From assembly GCF_000092645.1 (NCBI RefSeq), contig NC_014165.1:372001-436000 (forward strand): 64,000 nt of DNA, in the 5' to 3' direction. Shown here in pieces: positions 9,236 through 16,136 of the stretch. Each line of letters opens with the position of its first letter. Position 1 is the stretch's first letter. The notes beneath the pieces are model-generated. The model saw nothing but the letters and a program-made list of their open reading frames with translations, was not told the origin of the DNA and ran no database searches. Made by a program: the position numbers and the translations under genes. Origin of the DNA: Thermobispora bispora DSM 43833 (lineage in GTDB: Bacteria > Actinomycetota > Actinomycetes > Streptosporangiales > Streptosporangiaceae).

Positions 9236-9265
9236 GTGGCACGCGTGTGGCACGGATGTGGCACG
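9236..9265 (+). repeat. Three GTGGCACG iterons with an 11-bp period
   Basis: GTGGCACG occurs at 9236, 9247 and 9258, exactly 11 bp apart, so all copies face the same side of the helix. The spacers are CGT and GAT. Located 100 bp past tRNA-Tyr, these could be integrase arm-type sites or another protein-binding array left by an integrated element (inference). Confidence 0.7.
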
Positions 9266-9310
9266 CGATCAAGCTCGTCTCTGGGCGCGGACGCGCATGC
9301 CGCGCCTCCC

Positions 9311-9499
9311 TGATCATCCCGTCTGCCTCGACCCACCGCGGAGCGGCAGCGGGCCGGCGACGGAGGCTCAAGCCCGTCTTCGCGTGTACGTCAGCTGGTC
9401 GCCGTTCCTCGGTCATTTGATGCCAACGGCCACAGACGGGCTTGAGCCGTAGGAGCCGGTCTGCTGGGCTTGCCTGGGTCGGGGCAGACGGGATGATCA
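9311..9499. mobile_element. 189-bp palindromic element, MITE-like or cruciform
   Basis: Outer arms of 25 bp (9311-9335 and 9475-9499, TGATCATCCCGTCTGCC... with one mismatch), a less conserved intermediate part, and inner arms of 15 bp identical in inverted orientation (GGCTCAAGCCCGTCT at 9365-9379, complement at 9434-9448). A central 54-base segment contains a further GCCGTT/AACGGC pair. A fragment GATCATCCCG recurs near 9541. It carries no coding capacity. Confidence 0.65.
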
Positions 9500-10066
9500 G
9501 GTTTCCACCTCAGCCAGTTACGGTCTTGGCCAGTGCGCGGGCGATCATCCCGGAGCCGAGGCCCCCGCCGGAGGCGCATCCTTCTTGCCGGAGCTCGTGG
9601 AGGTGATCAGGAGCGTGCAGTGCCACCTTGAGCGCGGCCCGAGCCGCCGCCGTCCGCGACCGGCCCCCAGGCCGCACGCGCGGACGGCGGGCGGGCGAGG
9701 TGCCGCGTAGCGGCGGCGCCCCGCGCCGCCGCCTTGATCCCTACAAGAGTAATTCGGCAGAGATTCGGTTCGTGCTCAGAGGACTGAGCGGGGTTGATCC
9801 TGTCGTCGGCAAGGAGGACGAAGACAGCGGTCCTGCCGCCTAGCTTGAACGCGTGGAATGCCTCGAAGGCCCAAAATGCCTCGGCTTACTTCGCCATTTG
9901 GACTCTACTGGCAAAGCCGGAAAGAGACGGTGAGCCTGAGTGAGTCCTTTAGTCAGGCGGTGCGGAGAGCGCCCCTCAATCACTACCAGGGTGATCACCA
10001 GGCGTAGGCGGTCGACGTTATATGTCGATAGAGCGATCATCCTGAATAGATTTTTCCGGAGGGCTG
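9500..10066. other. Non-coding start of the accessory region
   Basis: About 570 bp between the palindromic element and cutA. A short plus-strand frame at 9628-9843 has no family resemblance and is not accepted. Base composition falls towards 10,066, and the AT-rich TTATAT segment around 10,018 lies in a small inverted repeat (TCGAC...GTCGA) that may mark the cutA promoter. Confidence 0.45.
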
Positions 10067-10399
10067 ATGGGCAACGAGATCGAAGTTCGCGTCACCACGA
10101 GCAAGCGGCAGGAGGCCGACCAGATCGTAACGGCGGTTGTGGCCCGACGCCTGGCGGCATCTGCCCAAGTGGTTGCGCAGGTTTCGTCCACATACTGGTG
10201 GGAGGGCGAGGTGCAGCAGGCGGAGGAGTGGTTGCTGCTGATGAAGACGACTGCCGATCGCTTCGATGATCTCGCCGCCTGCGTGCGTGAGTTGCACTCG
10301 TATCAGGTGCCGCAGATCGTGGCGGTGCCGATCGTGCGGGGGACGCCGGATTACCTGGAGTGGATCAGGCGGGAGACTGACCCAGGGCGCGGCGAGTAG
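10067..10399 (+). CDS. cutA: CutA-family protein (accessory-region copy)
   Basis: 110-residue CutA1 fold protein, a trimeric copper-binding protein linked to divalent-cation tolerance, though its physiological role is uncertain. The core motifs ARRLAASAQVV, STYWWEGEVQQAEEWLLLMKTT and ELHSYQVPQIVAVPI are all present. ATG at 10,067 follows GGAGGG closely. It is a paralogue of the CutA at 60,237 (same length, roughly 60 percent identical by eye). Its 3' end overlaps the convergent XRE regulator gene by 35 bp. Confidence 0.92.
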   Translation: MGNEIEVRVTTSKRQEADQIVTAVVARRLAASAQVVAQVSSTYWWEGEVQQAEEWLLLMKTTADRFDDLAACVRELHSYQVPQIVAVPIVRGTPDYLEWIRRETDPGRGE

Positions 10400-11852
10400 C
10401 ACGGAGGTCGCCGAGTAGCTCGCGAGCGGCCTGGTCGGGCCGGGCTGCGAGGGCCTTCTCTATCTTCGCGAGGTGCCGCATGCCCCAGCTCGATTCGGTG
10501 CGCTGGGCGGCTTCGAGGGCGCGGCGGGCGTAGGCGACTCCTTCGGTGATGTCGCCAAGCTGGAGCTGTGCCTGTGCGATGTCGGCGTACACGACGGATA
10601 CGCGCTTTCGATCCTGGTCCGGACCGAGAGCCGCGAGGGCGGCTTGGCTGGCCTCTGTCACGCGCTGCTCATCGCCGAGCCGTACGTAGGTCGAGAGCTG
10701 GAAAGCGGCCATTCGTCCAGAATCGAGAAAACGAGTCCATGCCCGCTCTCGGTGAGGCCGGGCTTGATTGTGGGCCTCCTCGGCTCGCTGCAACAGCTCT
10801 ACGGCTTGGCCATCGCCGAGTGCGGCCAGTTCTTCGGCTTCGCGGGCCAGCAGCCATGCCCGGGTCGCGTCGTCTCCCTCGGCTGGAAGGAACTGTTGTG
10901 CTCGCCGGATGTGCTCGACGGCTTCGGGGCCCGTGACCGCGTACGACCGGTAGGCGTAGGTGCATGCCTGGATGATGTGGTGTCCGCTCTCCTTCGCCGC
11001 CAAGGCGGCGACGCGCTCGAATGCGGCCGACTGCGTGGGCTGTTTGAGGTCCCAGGCGATCCAGGAGGCAAGGGTTGCGGCTTCGCCGGCGGTTGCCGCG
11101 AGGCGGCGCCGATAGCGCTCGGGCGGACCACTTTGGAGCAAGGTGCTCAGCTCATTGATGTGAGTCGTCAGCCCTTGATAGATGGCTCGGGCGGGCAGGA
11201 CGGATTCCAGGCGATGGAATCCGATGGTCCGCGCTTCGAGCCGTTCAATCGTCTCCTCGTCGAGCATCTGCGGTCCTCTCAGCGCACGGGAAAGGCGTTT
11301 CCAGGGGTCCGCCATGGAGGCCGCGGTGTCGACGGTCATTCCAGCCGCGAGGAGCAGCATCGTTCGTCGGTCCATCTGAGAATCCAGCCTTCCCACTACC
11401 CACGCCAGCGTCAGAAGATCGACATCCCACAGGTCGTCACTTGGACGCGAGCCGAACAGCACGCCTTCGACGCTAAGGAGTTGTCCCGCTGGGGCCCCAT
11501 CCCGAGAAGAGATAGCGCGACGGGATAAAACGGCCTCGATGATCTGGCCTCGGCCGGGTGAGCGGGGGGCGAGTCCGAGAGCGAGCCGAGCCGAGTCCGG
11601 CATGCGCAGCCCGTCGGCTATCCGCTCGAACACGTCGAGTGCGGTGACCTGGGCGGATCCGCGCATGATCTCGCTGACCTTGCCCTGGCTGAGATTCACC
11701 GCAATGCCGATGCGAGTCTGACTCACACCCGCGTATTGTCTGATAAGTCGGAAAACCTGTCCGATATTCCGTTTTTGTAGAGCGTCAAGCATTTCGGGGC
11801 GCTCCCAGAGATCGGGCGGTATCGTGACCGGTTCCGCCGCTTCTGCGGGCAT
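10365..11852 (-). CDS. XRE-family regulator with C-terminal helical repeats (copy 1)
   Basis: 495 residues from ATG at 11,852, which has GGGGAAGGA 5 bases upstream; the frame is open to 11,933. The N-terminal part carries a helix-turn-helix (QTRIGIAVNLSQGKVSEIMRG near residues 45-65), and the rest is alpha-helical with TPR-like repeats (for example AFERVAALAAKESGHHIIQAC and EAAQRTESSWGMRHLAKIEKALA). Paralogous to the regulator at 14,161: both read KVSEIMRG/RISQIMRG, QVTxLxVxERIAxGL and LGLAP. Divergent from three small overlapping genes starting at 11,994, which it probably controls. Confidence 0.85.
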   Translation of the reverse strand: MPAEAAEPVTIPPDLWERPEMLDALQKRNIGQVFRLIRQYAGVSQTRIGIAVNLSQGKVSEIMRGSAQVTALDVFERIADGLRMPDSARLALGLAPRSPGRGQIIEAVLSRRAISSRDGAPAGQLLSVEGVLFGSRPSDDLWDVDLLTLAWVVGRLDSQMDRRTMLLLAAGMTVDTAASMADPWKRLSRALRGPQMLDEETIERLEARTIGFHRLESVLPARAIYQGLTTHINELSTLLQSGPPERYRRRLAATAGEAATLASWIAWDLKQPTQSAAFERVAALAAKESGHHIIQACTYAYRSYAVTGPEAVEHIRRAQQFLPAEGDDATRAWLLAREAEELAALGDGQAVELLQRAEEAHNQARPHRERAWTRFLDSGRMAAFQLSTYVRLGDEQRVTEASQAALAALGPDQDRKRVSVVYADIAQAQLQLGDITEGVAYARRALEAAQRTESSWGMRHLAKIEKALAARPDQAARELLGDLRATRRALGQSPA

Positions 11853-11920
11853 AAGTCCTTCCCCTTGCATCGATTGACTGCTTGTATTTCCAAGCTTCCG
11901 GACTGGGGGTAACCCGTCAA

Positions 11921-11952
11921 GGGATATCGGCATGCCCGACTGGAATATCGGC
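11921..11952. promoter_or_regulatory. Direct repeat in the divergent control region
   Basis: GGGATATCGGC (11,921-11,931) and GGAATATCGGC (11,942-11,952) differ at one base and are spaced 21 bp, two helical turns. They lie between the XRE gene start and the small-gene operon, so are candidate binding sites for the XRE regulator. Confidence 0.5.
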
Positions 11953-11993
11953 GCGGGATGGGTTGAGCGGCCAGCAATTACGACCCTTGCCCC

Positions 11994-12161
11994 ATGGTTA
12001 CGGAGACGGAGAGGTGCTGTGCCTGCCGGGGGAAGGGCTGGCGGCTCGTTCGACGGGCGTCGGCGGATGCCGAGTACCGGCTTGACGGCGTGATCCTGAA
12101 GCTGTCCACGGTCACGTGTTTCGAGTGCTCGGGCTCAGGCCGTAGGGCGGTGGCGTCGTGA
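11994..12161 (+). CDS. Small zinc-ribbon-like protein
   Basis: 55-residue protein with two Cys pairs, CCACRGKGW near residue 8 and CFECSGSGR near residue 42, resembling DnaJ-type CxxCxGxG zinc knuckles. The stop overlaps the next start as GTGA (12,158-12,161), so it begins a coupled three-gene operon. A longer protein with the same paired motifs (CSQCSGRGW, CLYCEGGE) is encoded at 13,629-14,036 in the inverted copy of this module. Function unknown; a metal-binding accessory or DNA/protein adaptor is possible. No convincing SD, so the start is less certain. Confidence 0.7.
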   Translation: MVTETERCCACRGKGWRLVRRASADAEYRLDGVILKLSTVTCFECSGSGRRAVAS

Positions 12162-12499
12162 GCGCGGATCGGCTCGTGGCGGGTCGTCGTCCCCAGGCCC
12201 TCACCGCTGCTGAGTGTGCCGAGCGACTGCGCCGGGAGCTGGAGCAGTACGGCGTGGCCGCCGACGTTCACGAGGGGTTCGGGCTGGCGCTGGTGTCGGT
12301 CTGGGTCGACTTGGTGGTGTGGACCGACGGCCGCTGGTTCCGCTGGCGCTCGGGCCGTACCTCGACCAGCGGGCGGCCGGTCTACGCCTTCGCCCCGGCC
12401 TCCGATGTCGTGACCGCCGCGCGCCGGGTGGCTCATCGGTATGGGCAGCTGCGCCAGCAGTACCCTCCTCCGCCGTGGCTGGCAGGTGGTTCCTCGTGA
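12158..12499 (+). CDS. Conserved small protein of unknown function
   Basis: 113 residues with an N-terminal helical part (TAAECAERLRRELEQYGVAADVHEG), then a beta-rich stretch LALVSVWVDLVVWTDGRWFRWRSG and a C-terminal helix AARRVAHRYGQLRQQYPPPPW. It is coupled to both neighbours by GTGA overlaps. No equivalent is seen in the inverted module at 13.3-14.0 kb, so it is the variable member. Family not recognised. Confidence 0.75.
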   Translation: MSADRLVAGRRPQALTAAECAERLRRELEQYGVAADVHEGFGLALVSVWVDLVVWTDGRWFRWRSGRTSTSGRPVYAFAPASDVVTAARRVAHRYGQLRQQYPPPPWLAGGSS

Positions 12500-12789
12500 A
12501 CGTTCTCGACGAGCCGGACCGCCTGCACGGCGCGCACGTTCCGATCCGCCGGGGATCGGTCCGCCAACTGCAGTGGTGGGAGCCGACGCCAGCCGAGCGG
12601 GTGCGAGTCCTGGCCTGGACATGCGACTGTCAGGCCAGGTTCTACGAACTGTGTCAGTCCGGCGGGATGGTGTACATCCGTCGTACCGTCCAGAAGGACC
12701 CGGAACCGGAGATCTCCGAGACGCACCGGTGGCCGGTGCAGGAAGGCTGGAGGGTCTGGTTCGACCTGCTGACAGGTGAGGTCCGTTAG
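12496..12789 (+). CDS. Small WTC-motif protein (copy 1)
   Basis: 97 residues starting at GTG 12,496, overlapping the preceding stop as GTGA. It reads RVRVLAWTCDCQARFYELCQ, then GGMVYIRR, ETHRWPVQE and ends WFDLLTGEVR. The product at 13,288-13,632 matches every one of these blocks (RVRVVAWTC, YELCEAGGLAFIRR, ESHAWPLAE, LLSGQVR), so the two are paralogues. Three cysteines in the core could bind a metal. Function unknown. Confidence 0.78.
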   Translation: MNVLDEPDRLHGAHVPIRRGSVRQLQWWEPTPAERVRVLAWTCDCQARFYELCQSGGMVYIRRTVQKDPEPEISETHRWPVQEGWRVWFDLLTGEVR

Positions 12790-12860
12790 GCGGCGGTTTG
12801 GCTGCCTCGGGTTATGCGCTTCTGTCGGCCGTGGGCCTTCGCATGACGTGCTTGCACTGC

Positions 12861-12882
12861 TAGCCTGCTTGGCTAGACAAGC
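12861..12882. promoter_or_regulatory. GntR-type operator, inverted repeat
   Basis: Nested inverted repeats: GCTTG-GCTAGA-CAAGC at 12,867-12,882, overlapping CTAGCC-TGCTT-GGCTAG. Located 21 bp before an ATG that opens a GntR-like N-terminus on the plus strand and covering the stop codon of the minus-strand GntR gene. Sites related to TTGTCTAGACAA are typical before actinobacterial GntR genes. Confidence 0.55.
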
Positions 12883-13190
12883 ATGTTGATTGCGGGGCCC
12901 TGATGTCGTTTCAATACACTCCTCCCAAGTACGCCCAAAGGCCGGGCACGGTCGGCAGGGGGCTCCGGGGGGCGGCCTTTGACGAAGGACCCGCGCCCGT
13001 GCTCCCGTTCGATCCACCCTTGCATCGCAAGGGTCTGCAACGCCCGCACCACAGTGGTGCGGCCGACGCCGAACTCCCGGACAAGCTGCGTCTCTGAGGG
13101 CAGCATGTCGCCGGGTGCGTACTCCCCATCGCGGATACGCTGCTGAATCGCCGCGATCACCCGGGCGTACTTGGGAGGGGCGAAGTCCAT
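12873..13190 (-). CDS. Short GntR-family regulator (DNA-binding domain only)
   Basis: About 105 residues. MDFAPPKYARVIAAIQQRI then LPSETQLVREFGVGRTTVVRALQTL and WIEREHGRGSFVKGRP form a complete GntR winged helix; an effector domain is missing. After about residue 78 the frame runs into sequence that is antisense to another gene start (see 12,903), so the C-terminus was probably replaced by rearrangement. Small GntR proteins of this kind (KorA-like) are common on actinobacterial integrative elements. Start ATG 13,190 or GTG 13,196. Confidence 0.75.
   Translation of the reverse strand: MDFAPPKYARVIAAIQQRIRDGEYAPGDMLPSETQLVREFGVGRTTVVRALQTLAMQGWIEREHGRGSFVKGRPPEPPADRARPLGVLGRSVLKRHQGPAINMLV
12903..12938 (+). 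pseudogene. N-terminal stub of a second GntR gene
   Basis: ATG at 12,903 opens MSFQYTPPKYAQ, which matches the GntR N-terminus MSMDFAPPKYAR encoded in the opposite direction at 13,190. After these 12 codons the frame becomes the antisense of the other GntR gene. CTCCCAAGTACGCCC at the stub thus recurs in inverted form near 13,160. Best explained as two convergent GntR genes fused by deletion or inversion. Confidence 0.6.
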
Positions 13191-13287
13191 GCTCACATCA
13201 ACCGCCCGATCGGTCTTCCACTTGTTCGCATGAGCACAGTACCGGCAACCGCGCCCAGTGTCAGGACCTCCGCTGAACGTCGAAGGG

Positions 13288-13632
13288 TCATCTCACCTGA
13301 CCGGACAGCAACGCCACCCACATCGTGCGCGCTTCCGCCAGCGGCCAAGCGTGACTTTCCCGCACCCGTGGCTTGGCCTGGCGGCCGTCATGACGCCGGA
13401 TGAACGCCAGCCCGCCGGCCTCGCATAGCTCATACCAGGTCGTCCGGTGCTCATGGCAGGTCCAGGCCACCACCCTCACCCGGGCGAACCGGCGCGATTC
13501 ATGCCAGGCCAGCTCTTCAGCGCCCTCCCGCCAAGGCAGGTGAACCGCCGGACAGGGCACGCGCGGCACCGCGCTCTTACTGCTCTTGGTGGTCCCGGTT
13601 GTCTGGGCGGCCGTCGTGGTCGTGCCGCTCAC
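13288..13632 (-). CDS. Small WTC-motif protein (copy 2)
   Basis: 114 residues, GTG at 13,632 overlapping the upstream stop (GTGA). A Thr/Ser-rich N-terminal tail is followed by ARVRVVAWTCHEHRTTWYEL, CEAGGLAFIRRHDG, ESHAWPLAEARTMWVALLSGQVR. Paralogue of the 12,496-12,789 product. Second gene of the inverted module, coupled to the zinc-ribbon-like gene. Function unknown. Confidence 0.78.
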   Translation of the reverse strand: MSGTTTTAAQTTGTTKSSKSAVPRVPCPAVHLPWREGAEELAWHESRRFARVRVVAWTCHEHRTTWYELCEAGGLAFIRRHDGRQAKPRVRESHAWPLAEARTMWVALLSGQVR

Positions 13633-14036
13633 GGGCCGACCCGCTCGAACCGCACCGACCCGGCCGGGTCAAGAGTGGCGTGGAAGATCACCCGCCGGGA
13701 CCATTCATCAGGCAGGACACCGAAGTCATAGAACCGGTGGATGATGCGCCCCCACGGCTTGGCAGCCGGGTCCATCCGGCGTAGCGCCGCCCGAAGCGCG
13801 TCCATCGAGGTGGCCTGCCAGGCGCTGGTTCCGCACGGCCCGAGCTGGTCAACTCCGTCGACAGGGATGAAGATCTCCCAGTCGAACATCTCCGCGAGTA
13901 GTTCGCCGCCCTCGCAGTACAGGCATTCCTCACGCGAGGAGGTGGCCAATCCCAAGGCTGCGGCGACATGCCCGCGCCGGGTCACGATCTTCCAGCCCCG
14001 GCCGCTGCATTGTGAGCACTTAACCAGGCGTGTCAT
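13629..14036 (-). CDS. Zinc-ribbon-like protein with extra C-terminal domain
   Basis: 135 residues from ATG 14,036. Paired motifs CSQCSGRGW (near residue 7) and CLYCEGGE (near residue 37) resemble those of the 55-residue product at 11,994, followed by about 90 residues (FDWEIFIPVDGVDQLGP and later WGRIIHRFYDFGVLPDEWSR) absent from that copy. First gene of a minus-strand pair, divergent from the XRE regulator at 14,161. No clear SD; the frame is open further upstream to 14,138. Confidence 0.75.
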   Translation of the reverse strand: MTRLVKCSQCSGRGWKIVTRRGHVAAALGLATSSREECLYCEGGELLAEMFDWEIFIPVDGVDQLGPCGTSAWQATSMDALRAALRRMDPAAKPWGRIIHRFYDFGVLPDEWSRRVIFHATLDPAGSVRFERVGP

Positions 14037-14083
14037 GCCGCAAAGAATCGCCACCAGGCAGTTTGCACGCCTATTCCCCGCGG

Positions 14084-14102
14084 ATATACCACCGGGGTAT
14101 AT
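14084..14102. promoter_or_regulatory. Palindromic operator between divergent genes
   Basis: ATATACC-ACCGG-GGTATAT, perfect 7-bp arms, in the 124-bp region between the divergent zinc-ribbon gene and XRE regulator. It also contains TATA-like segments on both strands, so it probably overlaps both promoters. Likely target of the XRE regulator (inference). Confidence 0.6.
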
Positions 14103-14160
14103 AGGGTCTCGGTCGACGGCGATGCACGACCACCTCAAGGCAAAACGCCGGAGTGAGGGG

Positions 14161-15378
14161 ATGCACGGGAACGCATTCGAGCCGATTCATATCCCTATTT
14201 GGGTTTGGGGCCGGGAAGAAACCCGCCAAATCCTCAAGAAACGTGATATGGCGGGCTTGTTCAACATCGCGCTCAAGTACGCGGGGGCCAGTCAGGTCCG
14301 CATCAGTGCCGCGACCGGCATCGCCCAGGGCCGCATCAGCCAGATCATGCGCGGTCAGCGTCAGGTCACCGACCTTGAGGTGCTCGAGCGCATCGCCACC
14401 GGACTCGGCTTGCCCGACCATGCCCGCATGCTGCTCGGCCTTGCCCCACTTGATCTTGCTTTCCCTACCGATGACCACGACGAGGAGCACCGACAGCAGG
14501 CCGAGGAACTGCGCACCCGGATCGAAGCGGCGGCCACCGTGGATGCCACGACGGTGCAGATTCTGGCCACCGATACCAACAACCTGCGCTTGCTGGATCG
14601 CCGGCTCGGCGGCCTGGCCATCGCCGACAAAATGCGCGCCCAAATATCCCAAATAGAACGCGTCCACCGCCACGCGGTACGGCCCGGCATACGCGCACAG
14701 CTGGCACATGTTCTGTCGGAAACCGCCGCTCTGGCCGGCTGGCAGGCCCTCGACCGGTGTGCCCTAGCCGACGCGTGGGACTACCACGAGACCGCCATAT
14801 CCGCCGCCCGTGAAGCCGATGACCCCGCGCTGCTCGCCTACGCTCGCGGACAGCAGGCTTATGTTCTGATCGACCTGGGAAGGCCGGCGGAAGCCGCCGA
14901 GCTACTCCACCACGTCCGCCACACCTACGACCGCCGTGTTCCCGGCCATCTGCGTACCTGGCTCGCCGCCGCCGAGGCCGAAGCCGCCGCGATCCTCGGC
15001 GATGAGGCGACCACCCGCACAGCGCTCGACCAGGCCGCCACGCTCCTCCCCAAGGAAGACGCCGACCCGAGCTTGCCGTACGTGGCCCTCAACGCTCACC
15101 ACCTGGCCCGCTGGCGCGGTAACTGCCTGGTTCGCTTCGGCGACCCCGAAACCATCGAAGATCTGCGGTCAGCGCTCGCGGGCATGGACGGCACGTTCAA
15201 CCGCGCCGAGGCCGGGCTCAGATGCGACCTCGCCCACGCCCTGCTCGCGCGAGGCGAAGCCGAGGCCGCACAACCGCACCTTTACCGTGCCGAACACCTG
15301 GCCATGATGATTGGCTCACGCCGTCACGGCCGCCGTATCGCCGAGCTCAAGCGCGCGGTTACCCGCGCGCTCCGTTGA
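14161..15378 (+). CDS. XRE-family regulator with C-terminal helical repeats (copy 2)
   Basis: 405 residues from ATG 14,161 (GGAG 7 bases upstream; another in-frame ATG lies at 14,122). Helix-turn-helix QVRISAATGIAQGRISQIMRG near residues 40-60, then TPR-like helices including AREADDPALLAYARGQQAYVL and AEAAELLHHVRHTY. Divergent from the minus-strand zinc-ribbon/WTC pair, mirroring the first module. The 3' end overlaps the convergent Nudix gene by 20 bp. Confidence 0.87.
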   Translation: MHGNAFEPIHIPIWVWGREETRQILKKRDMAGLFNIALKYAGASQVRISAATGIAQGRISQIMRGQRQVTDLEVLERIATGLGLPDHARMLLGLAPLDLAFPTDDHDEEHRQQAEELRTRIEAAATVDATTVQILATDTNNLRLLDRRLGGLAIADKMRAQISQIERVHRHAVRPGIRAQLAHVLSETAALAGWQALDRCALADAWDYHETAISAAREADDPALLAYARGQQAYVLIDLGRPAEAAELLHHVRHTYDRRVPGHLRTWLAAAEAEAAAILGDEATTRTALDQAATLLPKEDADPSLPYVALNAHHLARWRGNCLVRFGDPETIEDLRSALAGMDGTFNRAEAGLRCDLAHALLARGEAEAAQPHLYRAEHLAMMIGSRRHGRRIAELKRAVTRALR

Positions 15379-15919
15379 GCCGTTCCCGCGCGTACAACAG
15401 CCCCACCAAGCTCCCCGAATTCCAAATGTCGCCGCGGGCGATCATGTCCGGGAGCGCCTTCAACGGGATCCACTCAATGAGATCGGCCTCAACCTCCCCG
15501 GTCGGCTCTCCGATCAGCTCAGCCCCTCGCCCGAGGAACACGATGTGCTCAGAGTCAACCATGCCGACCATCGGCTGAAACGTGATTAAATGCTCGATCT
15601 CCACGGGCCGATATCCGGTCTCCTCCACCACCTCGCGAACGGCCGTCTCCATCGGGTCCTCACCGACCTCGACCAGCCCGCCCGGCAGCTCCCAGCCCCA
15701 GCGATCGAACAGGAACCGATGCCGCCACAGCATCAGCACCCGGTCCCGATCGTCGACCAGCACTGTCATGGCCGCCCGGCCCAGATGCACCGCGTGATGC
15801 TCGAACCGCTCCCCACCGGGGATCTCGACATCCACCAGGCCCAGCCGGATCCACCGGTTGTCGTAGATCAGCCGCTCACCATGCACGACCCAGCGCGACC
15901 GCTCTTCGTTGGTAGCCAC
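15359..15919 (-). CDS. Nudix hydrolase, ADP-ribose pyrophosphatase-like
   Basis: 186 residues; hydrolyses nucleoside-diphosphate-linked substrates with Mg2+. The Nudix box is complete: GGLVEVGEDPMETAVREVVEETGY near residues 80-102, with the catalytic REVVEE. The C-terminus reads NSGSLVGLLYARERLNGARG. Nudix proteins occur on actinobacterial integrative elements (for example Pif of pSAM2), which fits this setting. A C-terminal relic of a related gene lies at 23,740-23,845. Confidence 0.92.
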   Translation of the reverse strand: MATNEERSRWVVHGERLIYDNRWIRLGLVDVEIPGGERFEHHAVHLGRAAMTVLVDDRDRVLMLWRHRFLFDRWGWELPGGLVEVGEDPMETAVREVVEETGYRPVEIEHLITFQPMVGMVDSEHIVFLGRGAELIGEPTGEVEADLIEWIPLKALPDMIARGDIWNSGSLVGLLYARERLNGARG

Positions 15920-16136
15920 ACAGCGAAGCTACCGCCCAACATCGTCGACGTACACGGCAATGAGCACTACCGCGTTCTGTCGGTAACCCTCTACGCCCTA
16001 CAAGATCCGTTCAGGCTAGGGATCAGCTATACCGTGGCCCACTAGTGCCGAACGTCGTAAAGTGCTGAGCACGCGTGATGCGATCTTCTCGGCGCGCGGG
16101 AACGCGTGCCGCCGACTGTGATGGGAACGGGGCGCA

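Noticed and set aside
9628-9843. 71-codon plus-strand frame near cutA
   Set aside because: No SD, no family resemblance, low-complexity N-terminus.
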